Both the position numbers and the translations under genes were made by a program. Under the pieces are notes generated by a model. It had not been told where the DNA came from, made no database searches, and saw only the letters and a list, made by a program, of their open reading frames with translations. A stretch of 64,000 bases of DNA from Thermus sp. LT1-2-5 (GTDB lineage Bacteria > Deinococcota > Deinococci > Deinococcales > Thermaceae), in NCBI RefSeq assembly GCF_040363165.1, contig NZ_BSRG01000005.1, forward strand, positions 1 through 64,000, in the 5' to 3' direction. Of the stretch, positions 36,928-43,509 are shown one piece after another; position 1 is the first letter of the stretch, and each line of letters starts with the position of its first letter.

Positions 36928-37924
36928 ATGCGGAAAGCGGCGTATGCGCTTCTCCTTGGCCTCGCCCTTCTCCTCGCCGCCTGCGGGGGGGCAGGGGGGT
37001 ACCGGCTCGGGCGGCGGGGGTGGAGGCGGCGGGGGTGGCGGAGGCAGTGACGGAGGTACCGGTAGCCTTAGCGACGGCCAAGCCCAAAGCCTCGGGCAAG
37101 CGTTTTCCCAGTACTTCCTGCAAGATCTCCTCCTCGATATGTTTACGGGCGATTTTATAAGCGGCTTGACCAATACGACTAACCCGAGAGGCCTCAGCTT
37201 TCAGGGAAGCCTTGAGCCTCAGCAGTCCCCGAATTGCGCCCGGGAGTACGCGGAGGAAACGGGGAACACAACAGATAGCGACAATGACGGTGTTAGCGTA
37301 AATTCCACGTACACGGTAGACGCAGATTGCACGTTTTCCTGGCAAGGGACCACATACCACTGGATCATCCAGGGCAAGCTATGGGAAACCGATGCAAACG
37401 ACAGCGACCCCTGGGTTTGGAAGATGGGCATTGAAGGGTTAACGGGAACTCAATTCTTCATCTACGACTACTCCATCAATGGTAGCACCACCCGACTTCG
37501 TTACAAAGGCGAGGCGGAAGGCAAGCGTGTGGGTAACACGTATTGCATCCGTCTGAACGATTTCCAACACCAGGCGACTCCTCCTTCGGGTCCTACCTTC
37601 TACCTGAGCGTCTCTGGGGAAGGCTGCTTCACTCCGCAGAATCCCTCCTGGCAGCCGGGAGATCCCGTGAACGGCAGGCTCACCCTCGAGTACCAGCAAA
37701 CCTGGCATTGGGATGGCGGCCCCGGAGAGTTCCGCTTTACGGTAACCACACCCGATCCCCTGGAGCTGAGGAGCACCTGCTATAACTATGTTGTAGACGG
37801 AACAATCCGCTTGGGGTGGCAGGATCCCGATGGACACACATATGTTTTGGAAATTGATTGGACCTCTTGCGGAAACGCCGACATCTACTACAACGGCGGG
37901 CTAGTGGGCCGCGTGTCCGGTTAG
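36928..37924 (+). pseudogene. Lipoprotein gene with signal peptide and body in different frames (G7 tract)
   Basis: An SD (AGGAGGTG, 36912-36919) and ATG at 36928 encode a perfect lipoprotein signal, MRKAAYALLLGLALLLAACGG, but this frame stops ~40 codons on. The body (about 310 aa to 37924) is open in the frame one base further. The switch must occur in the run of seven G at 36985-36991: removing one G joins the lipobox Cys to GGQGGTGSGGG and a Gly12-Ser linker. The body is rich in Ser, Thr, Asn, Asp and aromatic residues with six or more Cys and no recognised family. Base composition is nearer 50% G+C over 37100-37900, unlike its neighbours. Options: sequencing error, phase-variable tract, programmed +1 shift, or decay. 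Confidence 0.8.
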
Positions 37925-37975
37925 AAGGCGTGTACACGTGAAGGCGAGCCACGCGCAAGCCCTAGTGAACCTCGC

Positions 37976-37996
37976 CCCCCCTTAAGGAGGGGGCCT
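37976..37996 (+). terminator. GC hairpin before the second lipoprotein gene
   Basis: GCCCCC and GGGGGC arms flank CCTTAAGGA, followed by CTTT. It may end the upstream transcript. Its 3' half also contains AAGGAGG (37984-37990), the SD for the TTG start at 37997, so folding would hide that ribosome-binding site. Confidence 0.5.
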
Positions 37997-39415
37997 TTGC
38001 ACCCCAAGGCCCTTATGCGCAGGTTTTCTCTTCTCCTGGCCTTTCTGACGGCTTGCGTCCCCATGCCGGCAGAAACACCTCGGGAAGCACCCTCCCCCCG
38101 CTCAAGCCTTCCTCCCTTCCCCGACGCCCACTTCGGCCTCTACCTGGAGCCCGAGGCCCTACGGCGGGCCTTGCCCACCTTACCCCTTCCCGTGGAGGAG
38201 AGGGTGCGGCGTAACCTTCCCTCCTTCCCCCTCCTCCTGGCCTTCTGGGGCACCGCCCTGGGGGAGGGGTACGGCGTCCGCATCGGCCGGGTGGTCCGGG
38301 AGGCCAAAGCCCTCAGGGTGGAGGTGGTCGCCCAAGGCCCCCCTGCGCCCCCGAAGGAGGTGCGCTACACCTACCCCTTCGACCTGAGGCCCGTCCGGGA
38401 CCTCCCGTCCTACCCCTTTGAGGTGGTCTTCCAGACCCCGGAGGGCCAGCTCCTCCATCGGGAGCGGGTCCGCCCCCGGGTGAACCTCTTGGGGCGGCCG
38501 GAGGCGGTGGGGGACCCCTATGGGGTGGTGGGACAGTGGCAGGAAACCTACCGGGATGGCCGCCACCCGAGGCGCAACCTGGTCCGCCTCCACGAGGACA
38601 CCCTGGAGGTCTTCTATACCCCGGAGAAGGAGGGCAGCCGCTTCTACCTGGACTTCCCCTACTGGCTTCAGGGAGCCACCTGCGCCCTCACCGACCTCCC
38701 CCCGGAGGTCCTGGCCAAGATCAGAGCCTCCTCTCTCTTATCCACGGAGCTAACCCTGCGCGGGGTCCATGCGCCCCTAAGCCAGCGGCACAATCTAGCG
38801 GCAAGCCCCCTGCCCCCGGATGGGGTGCCCGAGCAGGCCTACGTGGCCTGCGCCTATCAGGCCCTCGAGGCCCCAGGGGGGCTCGAGGCCATGGTCCTGG
38901 ACCTCTACCCCGCCAGACTCCTTCGCAGGGCGCCAAGGAGCGTGGAGGTCCTCCGGGCAGAGGCTGGCCCCTCGGAAATCCTCCTTCAGGTCCGCCTCCA
39001 CCCCCTTCCCTTGGAAGACGTGCCCCTGGACCTCTATACCCTAAACCCACCCCAGCTTCCAAACGGGGAGCGGGTGGCGGTCTTCCCCTACTACGGGTTT
39101 GACCGGGACCCCACCCAACCCCGCTACGCCCTCTCCCTCCACAATGGCCTCGAGGGCTTTTACCTCTGGATACTCCATCCCGAGGTCCACACCTTCACCC
39201 TCTACGCCCGCCTCGCCTCCTGCCGGGAGGCAGAGGGGCCGGAGATCTCCGCCCTCAACCCGCCCCCCGGGGCCAGTTGCCCGAGCCACCCCTTGGTGGA
39301 GGCCTTTTACACCCATCGCAGGGTTTTGGGGCCCGGAGAGGCCCTTTCCCTAAGCCTCCAGTTCCGCTCCCCCAGGGGGTGGCGCTCGGAGCCCTTCACC
39401 CTTATCGTTCCCTAG
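37997..39415 (+). CDS. Predicted lipoprotein of unknown function
   Basis: A 472-aa protein with an N-terminal hydrophobic segment and lipobox LLLAFLTAC (Cys at residue 21), so it is probably membrane-anchored after lipidation. The mature part begins with a Pro/Ser/Glu-rich linker (~24-45) and continues as a mostly beta, Pro-rich domain without a family I recognise. Start: TTG at 37997 has a well-spaced AAGGAGG (6 nt). An in-frame ATG at 38015 would give a shorter signal peptide but is 24 nt from that SD. It lies between two other lipoprotein genes, and its composition is back to typical Thermus G+C. Confidence 0.75.
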   Translation: MHPKALMRRFSLLLAFLTACVPMPAETPREAPSPRSSLPPFPDAHFGLYLEPEALRRALPTLPLPVEERVRRNLPSFPLLLAFWGTALGEGYGVRIGRVVREAKALRVEVVAQGPPAPPKEVRYTYPFDLRPVRDLPSYPFEVVFQTPEGQLLHRERVRPRVNLLGRPEAVGDPYGVVGQWQETYRDGRHPRRNLVRLHEDTLEVFYTPEKEGSRFYLDFPYWLQGATCALTDLPPEVLAKIRASSLLSTELTLRGVHAPLSQRHNLAASPLPPDGVPEQAYVACAYQALEAPGGLEAMVLDLYPARLLRRAPRSVEVLRAEAGPSEILLQVRLHPLPLEDVPLDLYTLNPPQLPNGERVAVFPYYGFDRDPTQPRYALSLHNGLEGFYLWILHPEVHTFTLYARLASCREAEGPEISALNPPPGASCPSHPLVEAFYTHRRVLGPGEALSLSLQFRSPRGWRSEPFTLIVP

Positions 39416-39434
39416 GGGCTTTGGAAGCGGACAC

Positions 39435-39451
39435 TTAACCGGCACTTAACC
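39435..39451 (+). promoter_or_regulatory. Pho-box-like direct repeat TTAACC-N5-TTAACC
   Basis: TTAACC at 39435-39440 and 39446-39451, each preceded by CAC, so the nonamer CACTTAACC repeats exactly at 11 bp. TACGTG (39462) begins 10 bp downstream, the same offset as at 36851. The site is in the 75-bp gap before the third lipoprotein gene. Confidence 0.65.
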
Positions 39452-39490
39452 AGGCTTCTGGTACGTGTGAGCTCAAGGAGGTGAACGGCC

Positions 39491-40354
39491 ATGAAGAAGG
39501 CGCTTTGGCTTCTGGCGGCGTTGGCCCTTCTTGCGGCCTGTGCGCCCCGGATCACGGCGGAGCCCCTCCCCGGGGTCAGGGTGGACGTGCCCGTCACCGT
39601 GCCAGCCCCATCGGTACCCCAGCCCGGCCAGGCCCAGGGCCAGGGCAGAGGGGTGACCGCTCCCGTGGTCAAGGTCCTTCCCGGGAACCCCTTGCCCCCT
39701 CCGGGAAGCGTTTTCTCTGACGACTTCTCCGCCTACCCCACGGGAGCGGTCCTGCCCGTGGTGGCCCCGGACCGGTACGGTTTGCTACGGACCGGTGGGG
39801 ACTGGCAGAAGATTACCGTGGAAGAAGCCTTTGACCCCACAGGAAAGCTGGATAAGGCGGTGCGCTTGGAAGGGGGCCTTGGGGAAGGCTTCCTTACCCT
39901 GGGCGCCGAGGACTGGTCGGACTATCGGGTGAGCTTCCGGCTCAAAACCCTCGAGGCGCCCTACACCGGCAGCCACATCCGGGCTAGGCTCTTCCTGGAC
40001 GGTTCCGGTTCCCGGGGCCTCGAGTTCTTCCTAGGACGGGACCCCATCAGGGGGGTCGGCCTCTACAAGCTGGCGGGCAATCAGCGGATCCTCCTCCTGC
40101 AAAGGCGGCAGCTAGACCCCGTTGCGGAAGCGGTTCTTAGGGACAAGAACTGGCACGATTTCGCCTTTGAGCTGAGGGGGGATGGCACGGTCCGAGCCTT
40201 CGTGGACCAAACGGAGGTGCTCAGCTGGAAAGACCCCGATTATAACCGAGGCGGCTTCGGTATCGCTCCCGGGGACGTCACCTTCCAGCTGGACGATCTG
40301 CGGGTGGAACGCCTGGACAACACCGCCCCACCCTCCAGCCCTACCGGCGGGTAA
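39491..40354 (+). CDS. Predicted lipoprotein with a beta-sandwich (concanavalin-like) domain
   Basis: A 287-aa protein with a lipoprotein signal, MKKALWLLAALALLAAC (Cys17), then a Pro/Val/Gln-rich linker (~22-72). The domain from ~75 to 275 has the look of a concanavalin-type beta sandwich: FSDDFSAYPTGAVLP, a WSDYRVSFRLKT strand, NWHDFAFELRGDGTVRAFVD and a closing FQLDDLRVERL, as in DUF1080-like or LamG-like carbohydrate-binding modules. Catalysis is not implied. SD AAGGAGG (39475-39481) is well placed. A Pho-box-like element sits directly upstream, so phosphate control is a testable guess. Confidence 0.78.
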   Translation: MKKALWLLAALALLAACAPRITAEPLPGVRVDVPVTVPAPSVPQPGQAQGQGRGVTAPVVKVLPGNPLPPPGSVFSDDFSAYPTGAVLPVVAPDRYGLLRTGGDWQKITVEEAFDPTGKLDKAVRLEGGLGEGFLTLGAEDWSDYRVSFRLKTLEAPYTGSHIRARLFLDGSGSRGLEFFLGRDPIRGVGLYKLAGNQRILLLQRRQLDPVAEAVLRDKNWHDFAFELRGDGTVRAFVDQTEVLSWKDPDYNRGGFGIAPGDVTFQLDDLRVERLDNTAPPSSPTGG

Positions 40355-40396
40355 GTCCCGCCCGGCCGCGGAGGTGGCTCCGGCATAGGTTTGAGG

Positions 40397-40442
40397 CCGA
40401 GCCTCCCCAGGCCCTCTGCCCCAGGGCCTGGGGAGGCTTCGG
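40397..40442 (+). terminator. Large hairpin downstream of the lipoprotein cluster
   Basis: A perfect 15-bp stem (arms 40401-40415 and 40423-40437, starting GCCTCCCCAGG) with a 7-nt loop, extended by four more pairs around a bulge. There is no T-tract. It is the main feature of the 214-bp gap 40355-40568; the rest holds only the pepF promoter. Confidence 0.7.
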
Positions 40443-40556
40443 CGTGTTGGCGAGCCCTTAGCAGCGCTGGGTGGCCGCATCGGCCCCTACCGGGCAAGGC
40501 CGAGGCCCTTTCCCGGAAGGACATAGCCCCCCCATGGCGCTGACCCACGGGTCAGG

Positions 40557-40562
40557 TATAGT
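40557..40562 (+). promoter_or_regulatory. Leaderless-type -10 (TATAGT) of pepF
   Basis: TATAGT ends 6 nt before the ATG at 40569; the spacer GGGGGC is too close to serve as an SD. Confidence 0.5.
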
Positions 40563-40568
40563 GGGGGC

Positions 40569-42260
40569 ATGACCGAGACCACCTGGGACCTAACCCCCCT
40601 TTTTCCCGACCTGGATAGCCCCGAGTTCCGGCGGGCCTGGGAAGGCCTAAGGGGGCAGATCGCCCACCTCCAGGGGCTCCTGGAGAAGGAAACCCCCCTG
40701 GGCGAGGTCCTGGCCGCCCTGGACGCCCTCCAGGAGGAGGCCACCCCCCTTTGGGCCTACCTCTACGCCCGCTTCACCGCCAACACCCAGGACGAGGCCG
40801 CCTTGGCCAAGCTCTCTGAGCTGGAGATGCTCTTCCTGGACTTCCAGCGCCTAAGGCCAAGGCTAACCCGCTACCTAGCCCTGAAGGACCCCGAGGAGGC
40901 CGGGCCCTACCGCATCCTGGTGGAGGAGGCGAAGGAGGAGGCCCTTCACATGATGCCGGAAGGGGAGGAGGTCCTGGCCGCCGAGCTTAGCCTCTCGGGG
41001 CGGCGGGCCTGGGCCAAGCTCCACGAGAGCCTTACCAGCCAGATCACCGCGGTGGTGGACGGGGAGGAGCTACCCATCACCCAGGTGCGCAACCTCTACT
41101 TCCACCCCGAGGAGGCGGTGCGCAGGAAGGCCTACGAGGCGGAGCTTAAGGCCTGGGAAGCCCATGAGGTGCCCTTGGCCTTTGCCCTCAACGGGGTGAA
41201 GGGGGAGGCGAGCGTCCTCCACCGGCGGCGAGGGTACCGGGACGACCTCGAGCCCACCCTTTTCCGCAACCGCATCCGCCGCAAAACCCTTGCCGCCTTG
41301 CAAGAGGCGGTGCGGGAAAGCCTCCCCCTTTTCCGCCGCTACTTCCACCTGAAGGCCAAGGCCCTGGGCAAGGCGCGCCTGGACTGGTGGGACCTCTTCG
41401 CCCCCATCGGCCAGGGGCGGCGCTGGACCCTGGAGGAGGCCCGGCGCTTCATCCGGGAAAAGCTCGCCGCCTTCGCCCCGGGGGCCGCCCAGGTGGCGGA
41501 GGCCGCCTTTGCCGAGCGCTGGATGGACCTCCTCCCCCGCAAGGCAAAGGTGGGCGGGGCCTACTGCATGCCGAGAGGAAGCGGCAAAAGCCTCATCCTG
41601 GCCAACTACGAGGAGAGTTTCGAATCGGTGTCCACCCTGGCCCACGAGCTCGGCCACGCCTACCACAACTTCGCCCTGGCCCAGGCCCCGGCCGCCCTGC
41701 GGGAGGTGCCCATGACCCTGGCGGAAACCGCCAGCATCATGAACGAGACCCTGGTGGTGGAGGCGGCCCTCAAGGAGGCCTCCCCTGAGGAGGGCCTCCT
41801 CATCCTGGACGCCTATTTGCAAGGAGCGGCCCAGGTGGTGGTGGACATCCATAGCCGCTTCCTCTTTGAGTCTTGGGTCTTCCAAAAGCGCAAGGAGCGG
41901 GAGCTTTCCCCCAGGGAGTTCAAGGAGCTCATGCTTAAGGCCCAGGAGGAGGCCTACGGGGAGGCCCTGGCCACCCGCCACCCCTACATGTGGGCGGTCA
42001 AGGGGCACTACTACGGCGCGGACTTCTACAACTACCCCTACACCTTCGGCCTCCTCTTCGGCCTCGCCGTCTACGAAACCGCCAAGGAGGACCCCGGCTT
42101 CGCCGAGGGCTACGAGAAGCTCCTGGCGGAGTCGGGGATGCACACCGCCGAGGCCTTGGGGCGCCGCTTCGGCTTTGACCTGGAAAGCCCCGCCTTCTGG
42201 GGCAAGGGGCTTAAGGTTCTGGCGGACAAGGTGGCGGAGCTGAAAAGGCGGCTTTCCTGA
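40569..42260 (+). CDS. pepF: Oligoendopeptidase F (M3B metallopeptidase)
   Basis: A 563-aa zinc peptidase that degrades medium-size peptides in the cytoplasm. The gluzincin motif is HELGH (within STLAHELGHAYHN), and the third ligand Glu is in ETASIMNETLV about 25 residues later. The N-terminal helical domain (1-190) matches the PepF family. FYNYPYTFGLLFGLAVY near the C-terminus is the conserved substrate-binding region with Tyr residues. No signal peptide. The gene stands alone under its own leaderless-type promoter. Confidence 0.94.
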   Translation: MTETTWDLTPLFPDLDSPEFRRAWEGLRGQIAHLQGLLEKETPLGEVLAALDALQEEATPLWAYLYARFTANTQDEAALAKLSELEMLFLDFQRLRPRLTRYLALKDPEEAGPYRILVEEAKEEALHMMPEGEEVLAAELSLSGRRAWAKLHESLTSQITAVVDGEELPITQVRNLYFHPEEAVRRKAYEAELKAWEAHEVPLAFALNGVKGEASVLHRRRGYRDDLEPTLFRNRIRRKTLAALQEAVRESLPLFRRYFHLKAKALGKARLDWWDLFAPIGQGRRWTLEEARRFIREKLAAFAPGAAQVAEAAFAERWMDLLPRKAKVGGAYCMPRGSGKSLILANYEESFESVSTLAHELGHAYHNFALAQAPAALREVPMTLAETASIMNETLVVEAALKEASPEEGLLILDAYLQGAAQVVVDIHSRFLFESWVFQKRKERELSPREFKELMLKAQEEAYGEALATRHPYMWAVKGHYYGADFYNYPYTFGLLFGLAVYETAKEDPGFAEGYEKLLAESGMHTAEALGRRFGFDLESPAFWGKGLKVLADKVAELKRRLS

Positions 42261-42281
42261 CCGCCTCCTGACAAGAGGGGA

Positions 42282-42287
42282 TAGATT
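42282..42287 (+). promoter_or_regulatory. Candidate -10 (TAGATT) of arsC
   Basis: TAGATT ends 9 nt before the arsC ATG, slightly farther than the other leaderless-type elements. GGGGGAAG in between might act as a weak SD. Confidence 0.4.
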
Positions 42288-42296
42288 TGGGGGAAG

Positions 42297-42749
42297 ATGC
42301 GGGTCCTCCTGCTTTGCACCCACAACTCCGCCCGGAGCCAGATGGCGGAGGCCTGGCTTAGGCACTTCGCCCAGGAGCTTGGCCTTGCCCTAGAAGTCCA
42401 CTCCGCCGGCACGGAGAAGGCCTTCGTGAAGGAGGAGGCCAAGCGGGTGATGGCGGAGGTGGGGCTGGACCTTTCGGGCCACCGCTCCAAGACCCTCCTC
42501 GAGGTCCCCGACCCCTGGAACTTCGACCTGGTCCTCACCGTGTGCGACCAGGCCAAGGAGGCCTGTCCCGCCTACCCAGCCAAGACGGAGAAGCGCCACG
42601 TCTCCTTCCCCGACCCCACGGGGCAACCCCTGGAGGAATGGCGCCGGGTGCGGGACGCCTTAGGGCGCATGTGCCGCCATCTGGCGGAAAGCCTTAAGAA
42701 GGGGGAGATCCCCAGCGACGAGGCCCTGCGCCGGGCGGCGGGGCTTTAG
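42297..42749 (+). CDS. arsC: Arsenate reductase (thioredoxin-coupled, LMW phosphatase fold)
   Basis: Reduces arsenate to arsenite. It has 150 aa with the P-loop CTHNSARS (nucleophile C7) and the redox pair C83 and C90 in VCDQAKEAC, the same positions known for T. thermophilus ArsC. SFPDP supplies the phosphatase-type Asp. No arsenite pump, arsR or other ars gene is adjacent, so it is an orphan, as in other Thermus. Its TAG stop overlaps the convergent ubiE stop by 3 bases. Confidence 0.95.
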   Translation: MRVLLLCTHNSARSQMAEAWLRHFAQELGLALEVHSAGTEKAFVKEEAKRVMAEVGLDLSGHRSKTLLEVPDPWNFDLVLTVCDQAKEACPAYPAKTEKRHVSFPDPTGQPLEEWRRVRDALGRMCRHLAESLKKGEIPSDEALRRAAGL

Positions 42750-43450
42750 GGCTTGTCCCCCACATGGATGGCCGCCACCCCGAAGGTGAGGAGCTCGTAG
42801 CGCACGGAAAAGCCCGCCCGCTCCATGAGGCCTTTTAGGGCCTCTGGGGGCGGGAAGGCCTCCACGCTTTCCGGGAGGTAGCGGTAGGCGCCGAAGTTCC
42901 CCGAGATCACCCCCCCGAGGAAGGGGAGGACCCTTTGGAAGTACACCCGGTAGACCAGGCCAAAGGCCCCCGTGGGGGGCGGGGGGAATTCCAGGAGGAC
43001 GAGCCTCCCCCCGGGGGCCAGGACCCGGTGGAGCTCGGCGAGGGCCTTCCCGTAGTCGGCGAAGTTGCGGAAGCCGAAGGCGACGGTGATGGCGTCAAAG
43101 GCCCCCTCGGGGAAGGGGAGGGCGAGGGCGTCGGCCTCGAGGAAGCGCACCTCTAGCCCCCGCGCCTGCGCCTTTTTCCGGGCGATCTCCAGCATGGGGG
43201 GGGCAAAGTCCACCCCCACCACCTCCGCCACCGGGGCCTTGGCCTTGAGAAGCAGGGCCAGGTCCCCCGTGCCCGTGGCCAGGTCCAGGATGCGCCTTGG
43301 GCTCTTTTCCAGGGCCAGGGCCACCGCCCGCCTTCGCCAGCGCACGTCCGCCCCCAGGGAGAGAAGGCGGTTTAGAAGGTCGTAGCGGGGGGCGATCTCC
43401 GAGAACATCCGCCGCACCCGCTTGGCTTTCTCCTCGGGCAAGGCCGCCAC
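42746..43450 (-). CDS. ubiE: Demethylmenaquinone C-methyltransferase (UbiE/MenG)
   Basis: A SAM-dependent methyltransferase for the last step of menaquinone synthesis, making the quinone used by the respiratory chain. It has 234 aa. The family signature near the N-terminus is FSEIAPRYDLLNRLLSLG. The SAM motif is ILDLATGTGDLAL, then VVGVDFAPPML, and FGFRNFADYGKALAELHRVL covers post-motif I. The terminal FGVAAIHVGDKP resembles the C-terminus of UbiE. It is divergent from the permease pair. Product menaquinone-8 is the electron donor to the cytochrome bc complex encoded at 60 kb. Confidence 0.93.
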   Translation of the reverse strand: MAALPEEKAKRVRRMFSEIAPRYDLLNRLLSLGADVRWRRRAVALALEKSPRRILDLATGTGDLALLLKAKAPVAEVVGVDFAPPMLEIARKKAQARGLEVRFLEADALALPFPEGAFDAITVAFGFRNFADYGKALAELHRVLAPGGRLVLLEFPPPPTGAFGLVYRVYFQRVLPFLGGVISGNFGAYRYLPESVEAFPPPEALKGLMERAGFSVRYELLTFGVAAIHVGDKP

Positions 43451-43496
43451 GAGGGGAGTCTAGCACCAAGAGGGCGTTCCGCCCAGGCGGGTGGGG

Positions 43497-43502
43497 TACA
43501 AT
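43497..43502 (+). promoter_or_regulatory. Leaderless-type -10 (TACAAT) of the first BMP permease gene
   Basis: TACAAT ends 7 nt before the GTG at 43510. That choice excludes the in-frame GTG at 43504 and the long upstream extension that runs back over ubiE. Confidence 0.5.
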
Positions 43503-43509
43503 CGTGGGC

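Noticed and set aside
37000..37056. GC-rich repeats in the Gly-rich linker (GGCGGCGGGGGTGG twice) as a CRISPR or mobile-element end
   Set aside because: They encode an in-frame poly-Gly linker, are imperfect and short, and have no spacer pattern or transposase nearby.
42297..42749. An arsenic resistance operon
   Set aside because: Only arsC is present; neighbours are pepF and ubiE, each with its own orientation or promoter.
43297..43509. 71-codon upstream extension of the first BMP permease
   Set aside because: It runs antisense to ubiE, is low-complexity, and lies upstream of the leaderless-type promoter.
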